DNA of 52,182 bases from Comamonadaceae bacterium. GTDB taxonomy: Bacteria; Pseudomonadota; Gammaproteobacteria; Burkholderiales; Burkholderiaceae_C. Made by a program: the position numbers and the translations under genes. Below are positions 1-8,699 of the stretch, piece after piece. The notes below the pieces were generated by a model. It was not told where the DNA came from, made no database searches, and saw nothing but the letters and a program-made list of their open reading frames with translations. Where the stretch lies: contig CANKBG010000019.1 in the NCBI GenBank assembly GCA_947479935.1, positions 1-52,182 of the forward strand, given 5' to 3'. Numbering within the stretch: the first letter of the stretch is position 1; each line of letters begins with the position of its first letter.

Positions 1-270
1 GAGACTTCGATCATGATCGCTAAGCAACCCCTGTTTTTGACAAACCATGTCGAGTCTTTCGACATCCAAATCAATGTGCACGGTGGCGGCGAATCTGGTC
101 AAGCTGGTGCAGCCCGTCACGGCATTACACGTGCCCTGATTGACTATGATGCTTCTTTGAAGCCTATGTTAAGCCAAGCTGGTTTTGTCACTCGTGACGC
201 CCGCGAAGTTGAACGTAAAAAGGTCGGCTTGCACTCTGCTCGTCGCCGTAAGCAGTTCTCTAAGCGTTAA
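1..270 (+). CDS. rpsI: 30S ribosomal protein S9, C-terminal part (5' end outside window)
   Basis: The reading frame is open from base 1 and encodes the last 89 residues of S9, a small-subunit ribosomal protein near the 30S P site. The conserved stretch [12 protein letters not shown], the following [12 protein letters not shown] and the terminal basic tail ending RRRKQFSKR are typical; the tail contacts P-site tRNA in known ribosomes. The gene is truncated only by the window edge, and in most bacteria rplM lies just upstream. A good intrinsic terminator follows 21 bases after the stop codon. Identification is secure. Confidence 0.97.
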   Translation, partial: ETSIMIAKQPLFLTNHVESFDIQINVHGGGESGQAGAARHGITRALIDYDASLKPMLSQAGFVTRDAREVERKKVGLHSARRRKQFSKR

Positions 271-291
271 TCGTTTACAGCCTGTTTCAAG

Positions 292-325
292 AAAACCGTT
301 CTGGTTACTCAGAGCGGTTTTTTTT
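292..325 (+). terminator. Intrinsic terminator of rpsI
   Basis: An 11-bp stem (AAAACCGTTCT paired with AGAGCGGTTTT, one G-T wobble) closes an 8-base loop and runs straight into eight T residues. It sits 21 bases after the rpsI stop, so it probably ends the rplM-rpsI transcript. Confidence 0.85.
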
Positions 326-334
326 CGATCGTTT

Positions 335-430
335 TTTTTTCTGGGCGGCGGCGGGGTATGGGGTGACGCTCATCTTCGCTTGACTCAGAACTTCGCTTTC
401 ACCCCATACCCCGCCACCACCCAGAAAAAA
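335..430. repeat. Large palindrome A (variable arms, loop family 2)
   Basis: Arms 335-366 and 399-430 are 32 bases each and pair with 30 matches; both differences are C against T, so one strand can still pair them as G-U in RNA. The 32-base loop (367-398) contains GCTCATCTTCGCTT and ACTCAGAAC. The same loop, inverted and with about two changes over 30 bases, occurs in palindrome B at 499-533, while the arms of A and B are unrelated. It lies in the rpsI-erpA spacer. No coding function is visible. See findings. Confidence 0.85.
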
Positions 431-468
431 GGGTGGTCGTAAGCGGGGGAGTTAACACCAAAATTGCA

Positions 469-563
469 GTACTGGAAGAGGTGGTGCTGGTGTTCGGACG
501 AGCGACGTTCTGAGTAAAGCGAAGATGAGCAAGTCCGAATACCAGCGCCGCCTCTTCCAGTAC
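469..563. repeat. Large palindrome B (variable arms, loop family 2, inverted)
   Basis: Arms 469-498 and 534-563 are 30 bases each with 27 matches; all three differences are transitions. The loop at 499-533 is the reverse complement of the loop of palindrome A, so the two elements stand head to head about 40 bases apart and their loops could pair with each other. The region up to erpA (564-679) is A-rich and presumably holds the erpA promoter; TATACT at 648-653 is a possible -10 box, without a convincing -35. Confidence 0.85.
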
Positions 564-679
564 GGACCAAAGGAAACCCCACAAAAACCAAACAAAGAGC
601 CCCTTCTACCAAGGCAGTTATTCAAGATTAATTGTTGACCAATCCACTATACTACTCACCTAGTTCCCGGAGAAAACCC

Positions 680-1045
680 ATGAGCGCATTAGCCGAAACA
701 ATTCCTACCGAAATGCCCGAAGCCATTGTCTTTACCGACAGTGCTGCTGCCAAAGTAGCAGACCTGATTGCCGAAGAAGGCAATCCAGAACTGAAACTGC
801 GAGTGTTTGTGCAAGGCGGTGGTTGCTCCGGTTTTCAATACGGTTTTACCTTCGACGAAATCGTGAACGAAGACGACACCACCATGACCAAACATGGCGT
901 GTCATTGCTGATAGATGCTATGAGCTACCAGTACCTGCTGGGTGCAGAAATTGATTACAAAGAAGACCTGCAAGGCGCGCAATTTGTGATCAAGAACCCC
1001 AATGCCACCAGCACTTGCGGTTGCGGTTCTTCTTTTTCAACCTGA
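680..1045 (+). CDS. erpA: Iron-sulfur cluster insertion protein ErpA
   Basis: A 121-residue A-type Fe-S carrier that receives clusters from the Isc system and passes them to target apoproteins. The three ligand cysteines of the family are present: C49 in GGGCSGF and C113/C115 in the C-terminal CGCGSSF. The start at 680 is preferred over the in-frame 632 because it has GGAG a few bases upstream and matches the family length (about 115-125). It stands alone after rpsI and converges on anmK. Regulation by IscR is known in other bacteria; I could not make out a clear site here. Confidence 0.95.
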   Translation: MSALAETIPTEMPEAIVFTDSAAAKVADLIAEEGNPELKLRVFVQGGGCSGFQYGFTFDEIVNEDDTTMTKHGVSLLIDAMSYQYLLGAEIDYKEDLQGAQFVIKNPNATSTCGCGSSFST

Positions 1046-1063
1046 AAAATTGAGACAGACACC

Positions 1064-1114
1064 GGGCTATCTAGGGTAGATAGCCCCTAATACACGGGCG
1101 CCTCTAGCGCCCGT
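1064..1114. terminator. Two hairpins at the convergent erpA/anmK ends
   Basis: GGGCTATCT (1064-1072) pairs perfectly with AGATAGCCC (1078-1086) around a 5-base loop; ACGGGCGC (1094-1101) pairs with GCGCCCGT (1107-1114). Both overlap the last codons of anmK and lie just beyond the erpA stop, so they may stop transcription from both sides. Neither has a good T-run, so intrinsic termination is not certain. Confidence 0.5.
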
Positions 1115-2362
1115 GACGCTTTCTAGGCTGCCTGTTTCTCGCTTCATGGTTTTGGCCGCCAGCCACGCAAAGGCTGCAGCTTCTACCTGCAAAGGTGGCA
1201 GTCCATGCGCTTCAGTCGAGGCCACTTGTACCCCAGGCACATGCGCTTGCAGGCGCAACATAAGGTGACCATTGAGCGCACCCCCTCCGCACACCCACAA
1301 CTGCTTGGCATCGGGGGCATGATGTTTTAAATCTTGTGCAATGGCCATCGCCGTGAATTCGCAAAGCGTGGCTTGTACATCAACAGCAGCAAATTCATTT
1401 TGTAAATGTTGTTGAAACCAAGTGGGGTTGAATAAATCGCGGCCCGTGCTTTTGGGGGGCGCTTGATGCAAGAAGGGTTCGGTCAGCAAGCTTTGCAAGA
1501 GCGTTGGGAGGACTTGACCTTGAGCAGCCCATGCGCCATTGGCATCAAAGTCTTTGCCCTGGTGCAAGGAAATCCAGTGGTCCATGAGCGCGTTGCCAGG
1601 CCCGCAGTCAAAGCCAGTGATGGCAGGGTTTGAAGGTTTTGTGTGGCTTTGACTTGAAGCGTTTCTTAAGATGCTGATATTGGAGATGCCACCAATGTTG
1701 ACAACAGCCACGGTGCGTTTAAGGGCACCAAAAATTTCTGCATGAAAGGCGGGCACCAACGGAGCGCCTTGTCCGCCTGCAGCCAAGTCGCGAGTGCGAA
1801 ATTCGGCCACCACATCGATGCCAGTGAGTTCGGCCAGCAAGGCAGGGTTGTTGAGTTGCAAGGTATAGCCCACCGCGCTTTGGTCGGTGCTAGGGTCTGC
1901 GTCAAATTCCAGGGGGCGGTGACGAACAGTTTGGCCATGTGCGCCAATGGCTTGAATGTCATTGGCTTGCATTCCGCTTTCATTGAGCAACACGTGAACC
2001 ACCTTGGCATAGTCTCTTGCTAAGCGATTGCCAGCCAATGCAGCGCGATGCAATTCGTTGTGACCCGCTGTATTTAAACTGAGAAGTTCTGCGCGAAATT
2101 CGGCGTCAAATGGCTGAAAGACATGCAGCAAGACTTTCAGTTGACGCGTGTCTGACAACAAAGAAGGAGACACATCATGTTCAACCCAAACCCCATTCAG
2201 CGCGCCATCTTGCCACCGCAGCAAAACGCCATCAACACCATCGAGCGAGGTGCCAGACATCAGACCAATGTAGTACTGCAAGTGAGCTTGGGTCACTTCT
2301 GCAGTCGGTGGGGAGGCTGGCGAAAAAGGGGGCGAGGAGGAGGTCAACCTGGCCCCTGCCAA
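1067..2362 (-). CDS. anmK: Anhydro-N-acetylmuramic acid kinase
   Basis: Phosphorylates and opens 1,6-anhydro-MurNAc released from the cell wall, feeding it back to MurNAc-6-phosphate. Family signatures are clear: GLMSGTSLDGVD near residue 33, an AVVNIGGISNIS segment, GFDCGPGNALMD and VCGGGALN, all in the ASKHA-type sugar kinase fold. The open frame begins at a TTG and gives 431 residues, about 30-60 longer than usual; the first 28 residues are Ser/Pro-rich and not conserved. Real initiation may be at an internal TTG (2347) or GTG (2296); no start has a strong ribosome site. It lies 9 bases after the M23 peptidase gene, probably the same transcript, and both concern murein. Confidence 0.92.
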   Translation of the reverse strand: MAGARLTSSSPPFSPASPPTAEVTQAHLQYYIGLMSGTSLDGVDGVLLRWQDGALNGVWVEHDVSPSLLSDTRQLKVLLHVFQPFDAEFRAELLSLNTAGHNELHRAALAGNRLARDYAKVVHVLLNESGMQANDIQAIGAHGQTVRHRPLEFDADPSTDQSAVGYTLQLNNPALLAELTGIDVVAEFRTRDLAAGGQGAPLVPAFHAEIFGALKRTVAVVNIGGISNISILRNASSQSHTKPSNPAITGFDCGPGNALMDHWISLHQGKDFDANGAWAAQGQVLPTLLQSLLTEPFLHQAPPKSTGRDLFNPTWFQQHLQNEFAAVDVQATLCEFTAMAIAQDLKHHAPDAKQLWVCGGGALNGHLMLRLQAHVPGVQVASTEAHGLPPLQVEAAAFAWLAAKTMKRETGSLESVTGARGARVLGAIYPR

Positions 2363-2371
2363 CGTTGAAAT

Positions 2372-3769
2372 TTATTGAACGTTGCCTTGACGCATTTGCG
2401 CCGCGGCCATCAACTGCGCACGTGCAAATTGCGCACGCTGATTGAATTGTGGGCGGAGTGCCGCCGAGATAGGTTCAGTCGAACCTTGTTGGGCCAGCGT
2501 CAGGGGATCAACGTGGCGGCCATTGATACGGAACTCAAAATGCAAATGAGGACCCGTGGCCCAACCCGTGGCACCCACGGCGCCCAAGTTGTCACCTTGC
2601 TTCACGGCTTGACCTTTGCGCACACCAATTTTGCTGAGGTGCGCATACACCGTACTTTGGCGGGCATTGTGTTGCACCACCACCATGTTGCCAAAGCCGC
2701 CTTGAAAGCCGCTTTCAACCACCACGCCATCGGCTACAGAAATAACGGGTGCGCCAGTGGGGGCTGCGTAGTCAACGCCCATGTGCGCGCGTTGTGTGTG
2801 AAAAATAGGATGCTCGCGCATGCCAAAGCCGCTGGTGCGACGCGAGTAAGGCATGGGGGAAGCCAAGAAAGCACGGCGCAGGCTGTCACCTTTCATGGTG
2901 TAGTAAGCGCCTTTTTGGCCAGGCTCTTGAAACCAAACAGCGTCGTAGGTTTTCTTGTCGTTGGTAATTTCAGCGCTAAGCAATCTACCCGAGCGCAGTG
3001 GCTCGCCTTCGGCTTCAAGGGTTTCGTAAACGACTGAAAATACGGCACCTTTGCGCAGGGCTCTGTGAAAGTCAATTTGTCCAGAGAACACATCGGCCAA
3101 CTGGCGTGTGACGTTGTCTGGCAAGCGGGCTTCATCAGAAGCTGCATACAAAGATGATGCGACGGTGCCGCCGGCCATGCGAACGCTGGCATTCAAGGGC
3201 GCCGTGTCAGTGCGGACGCTGAATTTGTTGTTGCCATTGCGCGTCATGACCATGCGCTGGAATTGGGTGTCGCTGTCGTTTTTGAGCCAGCGTGTGGTGA
3301 GTGTGAGCAACTGCTGTTGCTCATTGGCTTCAACAGAAACATTGCGGCCAGAACGGTTGAGCAAAGCTTGACGAACTTCTGGCGTTTGACGGATGTAAGA
3401 GGCTGCAGCTGAGTCAACCAAACCTAAACGACGCAATAAGCTTTCGGCGGAATCGGAACCCCGTGTGATGTCGTTGCGGTAAAGCTTGAGGGTTTTTTGT
3501 TCGAGGGCAGCAACTTGTGCTTCTAGGTTGGGTGTTTCTAAATTTTCAACCAAAGTGCGCACGGGCAAATTGGCAGCATCAGGTCCCAAATTGGCAACCG
3601 CAAAAGCGCCACCGCCGCCGCCTAGTAAAACAGCCGCCACCACTGCAGTGACATGTTTCGGATGACGCGCAACAAAAGCCCGCAGCGTGTTGCTGTGGGC
3701 TTTTGCCAATGCCCAAAGCGCTAGGCTGTAGGGGGTGGCTGTCATCAAAAACTGTTTTAAAAAATTCAT
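2372..3769 (-). CDS. M23-family (LytM/MepM-like) murein endopeptidase
   Basis: A 465-residue protein with an N-terminal membrane anchor (about residues 38-62, Ala/Gly/Val-rich with a GGGGG run), a middle region with an OapA/LysM-like part, and a C-terminal peptidase_M23 domain. The zinc ligands are visible as HMGVD and HLHFEF, with the intervening VADGVVV, GFGNMVVVQH and YAHLS blocks. It most resembles MepM-type DD-endopeptidases that cut peptidoglycan cross-links during growth, acting in the periplasm. It is divergent from tyrS and leads into anmK. Exact substrate is inferred from the family. Confidence 0.9.
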   Translation of the reverse strand: MNFLKQFLMTATPYSLALWALAKAHSNTLRAFVARHPKHVTAVVAAVLLGGGGGAFAVANLGPDAANLPVRTLVENLETPNLEAQVAALEQKTLKLYRNDITRGSDSAESLLRRLGLVDSAAASYIRQTPEVRQALLNRSGRNVSVEANEQQQLLTLTTRWLKNDSDTQFQRMVMTRNGNNKFSVRTDTAPLNASVRMAGGTVASSLYAASDEARLPDNVTRQLADVFSGQIDFHRALRKGAVFSVVYETLEAEGEPLRSGRLLSAEITNDKKTYDAVWFQEPGQKGAYYTMKGDSLRRAFLASPMPYSRRTSGFGMREHPIFHTQRAHMGVDYAAPTGAPVISVADGVVVESGFQGGFGNMVVVQHNARQSTVYAHLSKIGVRKGQAVKQGDNLGAVGATGWATGPHLHFEFRINGRHVDPLTLAQQGSTEPISAALRPQFNQRAQFARAQLMAAAQMRQGNVQ

Positions 3770-3895
3770 CGGTTCCGATTAAAGGAAGCAAGGCTTTAGA
3801 TTGCTTTGAGGAATAGCAAAGTCAACCCTTAAAATAAGGCAAACAATCGTCACATTCTAACGCCTATGGCGTGAGACGCATACTGGAAAACCCTT

Positions 3896-5131
3896 ATGAA
3901 TTCACCCGTTTCGACCCAATTTCCCGTGACAGATGCTGTCAAGGAGGCGTTGGCGGTTACTTTGCGTGGCTGCGAGGAGCTTATTCCCCAGGACGATTGG
4001 GTCAAAAAATTGGCCAAATCAGAGACCACCGGTGTCCCTCTGCGCATCAAATTGGGCTTGGACCCCACGGCACCCGACATTCATGTGGGCCACACTGTAG
4101 TGCTGAACAAAATGCGTCAGTTGCAGAATTTGGGTCATCAGGTGATCTTTTTGATTGGCGATTTCACCAGCCTCATTGGCGATCCATCGGGCCGCAATTC
4201 CACGCGTCCCCCTTTAACGCCCGAACAAATCAAGGCCAACGCGGAAACGTATTACCGTCAAGCCAGTTTGGTTTTAGACCCCAGTAAAACTGAAATTCGT
4301 TACAACAGCGAGTGGAGTTTGCCGCTGGGTGCCATGGGCATGATTCAGTTGGCGGCCAAATACACCGTGGCGCGCATGATGGAGCGCAACGATTTCCATG
4401 ATCGCTTCAAGGCAGGCACACCCATCAGCGTGCACGAGTTTTTGTACCCACTCATGCAGGGTTATGACTCGGTGGCTTTGAAATCGGACCTTGAGTTGGG
4501 CGGTACCGATCAAAAATTCAATTTGCTCATGGGCCGACATTTGCAAACCGAATACGGCCAAGAGCCGCAATGTATTTTGACCATGCCTTTGCTAGAAGGT
4601 TTGGACGGCGTCGACAAAATGTCCAAGTCAAAGAACAACTACATTGGCATAAGCGAAGATGCCAACACCATGTTTGCCAAGGTGTTGTCAATTTCTGATG
4701 TGCTCATGTGGCGTTGGTACACGCTGCTTTCCTTCAAGTCCATGGCCGACATTGATGCGTTGAAGAAGCAAGTGTCAGACGGCTTGAATCCGAAGGAGGC
4801 CAAGGTGGCATTGGCCAAAGAAATTACCGCGCGTTTTCATGGCGCGACAGCTGCCGATGCGGCAGAGCAAGATTTCATCAACCGAAGCAAGGGCGGTGTG
4901 CCCGATGAAATTCCAGATGTCCATTTGAGTGGTGCACCTGTGGGTATAGGTGCTTTGTTGAAGATGGCGGGCTTGGCACCTTCTGGCTCAGAAGCCAATC
5001 GTTTAATTGACGGTGGTGGTGTGCGTGTGGACTCCGCAGTGGTCAGCGACAAAGCTTTGAAGTTAGATGCGGGCATCTATGTGGTTCAGGTGGGCAAGCG
5101 CAAATTTGCGCGTGTGCATTTGAGTGCTTAA
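3896..5131 (+). CDS. tyrS: Tyrosyl-tRNA synthetase
   Basis: A 411-residue class I aminoacyl-tRNA synthetase that charges tRNA-Tyr. The class signature appears as HVGH at residues 63-66 and KMSKS at 241-245; the C-terminal 70 residues are an S4-type RNA-binding domain. The length suits the TyrRS type common in betaproteobacteria. The ATG at 3896 begins the conserved N-terminal helix; a weak GGAAAA lies upstream. The 126-base gap to the divergent M23 gene must hold promoters for both. It continues into the CDF gene after 29 bases. Confidence 0.97.
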   Translation: MNSPVSTQFPVTDAVKEALAVTLRGCEELIPQDDWVKKLAKSETTGVPLRIKLGLDPTAPDIHVGHTVVLNKMRQLQNLGHQVIFLIGDFTSLIGDPSGRNSTRPPLTPEQIKANAETYYRQASLVLDPSKTEIRYNSEWSLPLGAMGMIQLAAKYTVARMMERNDFHDRFKAGTPISVHEFLYPLMQGYDSVALKSDLELGGTDQKFNLLMGRHLQTEYGQEPQCILTMPLLEGLDGVDKMSKSKNNYIGISEDANTMFAKVLSISDVLMWRWYTLLSFKSMADIDALKKQVSDGLNPKEAKVALAKEITARFHGATAADAAEQDFINRSKGGVPDEIPDVHLSGAPVGIGALLKMAGLAPSGSEANRLIDGGGVRVDSAVVSDKALKLDAGIYVVQVGKRKFARVHLSA

Positions 5132-5160
5132 TTAAAGTACCCATTTGTTTGACTGAAGCC

Positions 5161-6087
5161 ATGATTTCAAAACTCCCATCTTGGTCTCCGCGCACATTGT
5201 TGTGGGCTTCTGTGGTGGTGGCCATCATTACCATTACGCTTAAAACGTGTGCTTGGTGGTTGACCGATTCTGTGGGCTTGTTGTCAGACGCCATGGAGTC
5301 GTTGGTCAATTTGGCCAGTGCCATTTTTGGTTTGATGATGGTCACGGTGGCTGCGCAACCGGCCGATGAAGAACACCCTTACGGGCATCACAAAGCTGAA
5401 TATTTCTCTTCGGGCTTTGAAGGTATTTTGATCATCGTGGCCGCGATAGGCATTATTTGGGCCGCCAGTCATCGCATATTTGAGCCGCAACCGCTTGAGC
5501 AAGTGGGTTGGGGTTTGGCATTGTCAGTCATCAGTTCTGTTTTGAATGGCATGTTGGCTTGGGTCATGTTTGGTGCGGCTAAAACACATCGTTCGATTGC
5601 ACTTGAAGCAGACGCCAAACATTTGGTCACCGATGTGTGGACCTCTGTGGGCGTGGTCATTGGCATTAGTTTGGTCAGTGTGACGGGATGGTTATGGCTC
5701 GATGCGGTCGTGGCCATTGGCGTAGCGCTGAATATTTTGAAAGAGGGCGTTCATCTCATCTGGCGATCATCGCAAGGGTTGATGGACGAGGCGGTCGAGC
5801 CTGAAGTGATTGCACAGATCAACGAAACTTTGGCGGGCTTTGCGCATCATCGCGGTGATGTGTCGATCATTCGCTTTGACCATGTGACCACACGCAAAGC
5901 AGGGCAACGCCGATTTGTGGACATGCACATGCACATGCCGGCGTCTTGGACCTTGGGACGGGCCGCAGCCTTGCGTGCCAGCGTAGAGCAAGCCTTGATG
6001 AGCGAGGTGCCTGGGTTACGCGCCACCATTCAACTGTTGCCTTCTGATGTGGAAGCACATTTCGACTCACAAAGGGATTTGTTGTGA
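5161..6087 (+). CDS. Cation diffusion facilitator (CDF) family metal transporter
   Basis: An inner-membrane metal/proton antiporter of about 308 residues. The first transmembrane segment is followed by [17 protein letters not shown], the CDF metal-site region, then [14 protein letters not shown], the typical second motif; a third site is seen in [17 protein letters not shown] cytoplasmic C-terminal domain follows [11 protein letters not shown]. Zn, Fe or Mn could be the substrate; the sequence does not decide. ATG 5161 is chosen; an in-frame TTG at 5149 is possible. Its stop overlaps the start of dtd, so the two genes are probably co-translated. Confidence 0.92.
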   Translation: MISKLPSWSPRTLLWASVVVAIITITLKTCAWWLTDSVGLLSDAMESLVNLASAIFGLMMVTVAAQPADEEHPYGHHKAEYFSSGFEGILIIVAAIGIIWAASHRIFEPQPLEQVGWGLALSVISSVLNGMLAWVMFGAAKTHRSIALEADAKHLVTDVWTSVGVVIGISLVSVTGWLWLDAVVAIGVALNILKEGVHLIWRSSQGLMDEAVEPEVIAQINETLAGFAHHRGDVSIIRFDHVTTRKAGQRRFVDMHMHMPASWTLGRAAALRASVEQALMSEVPGLRATIQLLPSDVEAHFDSQRDLL

Positions 6088-6536
6088 TCGCTGTAGCGCA
6101 ACGCGTTTCAGAAGCGCGAGTGGTGGTGGCGGGGCAGGTGATTGGGCAAATTCAAAAAGGGTTGCTATTGTTGCTGTGCGCAGAGCAAGGTGACACCACT
6201 GCCAAAGCCGATAAGCTGCTCAGCAAGATTTTGAAGTTGAGAATTTTCAGCGACGACGCTGGCAAGATGAACCACTCGTTACAAGATTTGGACGGCCATG
6301 GTTTGCAAGGTGGTTTGTTGATTGTGAGCCAATTTACGCTGGCGGCCGATGTGAGTGGCGGCAATCGCCCCAGCTTCACGCAAGCCGCCGCGCCCGCAGA
6401 GGGACAACGTTTGTACGACTACTTCGTCACTGAAGCTCGCGAAGCTCACCCTATCGTTCAAACCGGCCAATTTGCCGCCGACATGAAAGTGCATCTAGTC
6501 AACGACGGGCCTGTCACGATCCCTTTGCACATTTAA
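6084..6536 (+). CDS. dtd: D-aminoacyl-tRNA deacylase
   Basis: A 150-residue homodimeric enzyme that removes D-amino acids (and Gly from tRNA-Ala) from mischarged tRNA. The two active-site signatures are present: SQFTL followed by SGGNRPSF, and NDGPVT near the C-terminus. It starts with GTG inside the GTGA that also ends the CDF gene, so translation is coupled. Proximity to tyrS makes sense because TyrRS is a known source of D-Tyr-tRNA. The transcript runs into the large palindrome at 6565. Confidence 0.95.
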   Translation: MIAVAQRVSEARVVVAGQVIGQIQKGLLLLLCAEQGDTTAKADKLLSKILKLRIFSDDAGKMNHSLQDLDGHGLQGGLLIVSQFTLAADVSGGNRPSFTQAAAPAEGQRLYDYFVTEAREAHPIVQTGQFAADMKVHLVNDGPVTIPLHI

Positions 6537-6564
6537 TTGAGGCCCGTTAATTTCTCTCCGGTGA

Positions 6565-6730
6565 GAGCAAAACAATTGGGGTCAGATCAACATTAATTTC
6601 CAATGAAAGGGTATCAAGGTTTAGGGGGGCTTCCTCATACTGGAGTACCAGAAATCGTTCAGCCCCCCTAAACCTTGATACCCTTTCATTGACTAAATTA
6701 ATGTTGATCTGACCCCAATTGTTTTTTCTC
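6565..6730. repeat. Large palindrome 1 (GGGGTCAGA ends, loop family 1)
   Basis: Outer arms 6574-6599 and 6695-6720 (26 bases, perfect) carry AATTGGGGTCAGATC; inner arms 6602-6631 and 6661-6690 (30 bases, perfect) are specific to this copy. They are separated by small unpaired bulges (CC against GACT). The loop 6632-6660 contains TACTGGAGTACCAG and is the same 29-base loop as in palindromes 2 and 5 with one change. The complement continues a little beyond into A/T runs. It lies between dtd and dbpA and could act as a terminator. Confidence 0.9.
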
Positions 6731-6747
6731 GAACGCATAATCAAAGC

Positions 6748-8172
6748 ATGAACGAAAACAAAAATGATTTTGCGAAGCTGAGTTTGTCGGCTTCGATGTT
6801 GGGCAATTTAGAGCAGTTGGGCTATTTGCAGATGACGGCCATTCAGGCGGCTAGTTTGCCTTTGACATTGGCGGGCAAGGATTTGATTGCACAGGCCAGT
6901 ACGGGCAGTGGCAAGACTGCTGCTTTTGGCATTCCCTTGGTTGAAAAAATTCTGCCTGCTGATTTTGCGGTACAGGCCATGATTTTGTGTCCAACTCGTG
7001 AGTTGGCCGATCAGGTGAGTCAAGAAATTCGCCGCTTGGCGCGCGCTGTGGGCAATGTGAAGGTGGTCACTTTGTGCGGCGGTGTGGCGTTGCGTGGCCA
7101 GGTATTGAGCTTGGAACATGGCGCGCATGTGGTGGTGGGTACGCCGGGTCGCATCATGGACCATTTGGAGCGAGGCTCTTTGAAACTCAAGGGTCTTCAA
7201 ACATTGGTGCTCGATGAAGCCGATCGCATGCTAGATATGGGTTTCTTTGACGACATTGCGACGGTGGCCAGACAGTGCCCCGCTAAGCGGCAAACGCTTT
7301 TGTTTTCAGCCACCTATCCTGAAGGCATTGCCAAGTTGGCCACGCAGTTCATGAAAGATCCGCAAACTGTGAAAGTGGAAACACAACACAGCGCCAACAA
7401 GATCAAACAAATTTTTGTGCAGGTGAAAGAATCTGAGCGTTTGCATGCGGTATCGATGGTGCTCAATCACTTCAGGCCCACTTCAACGTTAGCATTTTGT
7501 AATACCAAGGTGCAGTGCCGTGATTTGGTGACGGTGTTGCAATCACAAGGATTCAGTGCGCTGGCGCTTTACGGCGAACTAGAACAACGTGAACGTGATC
7601 AAGTGTTGATTCAATTTGCCAACCGAAGTTGCTCTGTTTTGGTGGCCACAGATGTGGCTGCGCGCGGTTTGGATGTAGCCCAATTAGAAGCCGTGATCAA
7701 CGTGGATGTGACGCCAGATTCTGAAGTTCACATTCACCGAATTGGCCGCACAGGCCGCGCGGATGCCGAAGGCTTGGCCGTGAGTTTGGCCAGCATGGAC
7801 GAGATGGGCTATGTGGGAAAAATTGAAGTACTGCAAGGTCGTGAGTCGATTTGGCAAGAGTTGAGCACGCTCACGCCTGCAGGCAAAGACTTGCTGGTGC
7901 CGGCCATGGCCACCTTACAAATTGTGGGTGGTCGCAAAGAAAAAATTCGTGCAGGAGATGTGCTTGGCGCGCTCACGGGCGATGCTGGCTACACGCGTGA
8001 GCAAGTGGGCAAAATAAATGTGAACGAATACTCCACCTATGTAGCAGTTTCGAGAGATATCGCCAGAGAAGCTATGGACAAGTTGTCGGGCGGCAAGGTC
8101 AAGGGCAAGTCCGTGAAAGTGCGTTTGCTAGAAGATGCGTCTGGCATTGAAAGCGAGTCACTACAGAAATGA
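6748..8172 (+). CDS. dbpA: ATP-dependent RNA helicase DbpA
   Basis: A 474-residue DEAD-box helicase. Visible motifs: Q motif around GYLQMTAIQ, Walker A ASTGSGKT from residue 51, PTRELA, TPGR, DEAD at about 156, SAT, and HRIGRTGR at about 330. The last 70 residues form the DbpA-type RNA-recognition domain that in E. coli binds hairpin 92 of 23S rRNA, so a role in large-subunit assembly is likely. It begins only 18 bases after palindrome 1, whose arm may sit in its promoter or 5' UTR. Confidence 0.93.
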   Translation: MNENKNDFAKLSLSASMLGNLEQLGYLQMTAIQAASLPLTLAGKDLIAQASTGSGKTAAFGIPLVEKILPADFAVQAMILCPTRELADQVSQEIRRLARAVGNVKVVTLCGGVALRGQVLSLEHGAHVVVGTPGRIMDHLERGSLKLKGLQTLVLDEADRMLDMGFFDDIATVARQCPAKRQTLLFSATYPEGIAKLATQFMKDPQTVKVETQHSANKIKQIFVQVKESERLHAVSMVLNHFRPTSTLAFCNTKVQCRDLVTVLQSQGFSALALYGELEQRERDQVLIQFANRSCSVLVATDVAARGLDVAQLEAVINVDVTPDSEVHIHRIGRTGRADAEGLAVSLASMDEMGYVGKIEVLQGRESIWQELSTLTPAGKDLLVPAMATLQIVGGRKEKIRAGDVLGALTGDAGYTREQVGKINVNEYSTYVAVSRDIAREAMDKLSGGKVKGKSVKVRLLEDASGIESESLQK

Positions 8173-8235
8173 TCGGGTGCTTCACTGACGCTCAATGTAT
8201 GACCTTGAATCCAAAGATCGCAGCATCATGGCTCG

Positions 8236-8520
8236 ATGCAATTTTCATGCGATCCCCTTAAAAGCCGCACAAATTTTTTCAAACATGGCATAGTGCTTGA
8301 ATTCGCTCAGCATCTTGAGTGGGCGAAGGAGGTGGTTTGGCAGGATGTTCGCTATCACTACAACGAGGTCCGCATGAGCGGCTTGGTACCTTTAGAAGGC
8401 AAAATTTACGCAGTTGTGTATGTTTTGCGTGCTGAATCTACCCGAATGATCAGTTTGCGAAAAGCAAATAACCGAGAGATTCAGCTATATGACAAAAAAC
8501 ACTCAAAACCCAGCACCTAG
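8236..8520 (+). CDS. brnT: BrnT-family toxin (ribonuclease)
   Basis: A 94-residue protein matching the BrnT/DUF497 fold: DPLKSRTNFFKHGIVLEFA at the start, a central HYNEVRMSG and the C-terminal RMISLRKANNREIQLY. Known BrnT toxins cut RNA and arrest growth until bound by BrnA. It overlaps the following antitoxin-like frame by 32 bases, the normal order for this system. The short palindrome GCATC/GATGC at 8223-8239 covers the start codon and could be an operator, but evidence is thin. Confidence 0.85.
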   Translation: MQFSCDPLKSRTNFFKHGIVLEFAQHLEWAKEVVWQDVRYHYNEVRMSGLVPLEGKIYAVVYVLRAESTRMISLRKANNREIQLYDKKHSKPST

Positions 8521-8683
8521 AAAATATGACTTGTTGTCTGATGAAGAAGACAGAGCCATCACATTGGCAGCACTTAGCGATCCAGATAACCAGCCTTGGA
8601 CAGATGAAGATTTTGCAAAAATCAAGAAATTCTACAGATTTGGCGATGTTATGCCGAAGGCTTCCGATCTTCCAACAAAGTAA
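8489..8683 (+). CDS. brnA: BrnA-like antitoxin lacking its DNA-binding half
   Basis: A 64-residue protein starting inside brnT. The middle part, with SDPDNQPWTDEDF, is the toxin-wrapping N-terminal region of BrnA-type antitoxins. The C-terminal ribbon-helix-helix segment of normal BrnA (a further 25-40 residues) is missing: the frame ends LPTK and ybeY begins on the other strand 17 bases later. Toxin neutralisation may survive but autorepression through DNA binding should not. It could also be a distinct short antitoxin class. Function is inferred from position and the partial match. Confidence 0.7.
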   Translation: MTKNTQNPAPRKYDLLSDEEDRAITLAALSDPDNQPWTDEDFAKIKKFYRFGDVMPKASDLPTK

Positions 8684-8699
8684 ATTAGAAGCTTCAGAA

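Noticed and set aside
385..612. Minus-strand open frames of 61-75 codons in the rpsI-erpA spacer
   Set aside because: They run through the arms and loops of palindromes A and B, have no ribosome site, and the protein is low in meaning; the reading frame is a by-product of the repeats.
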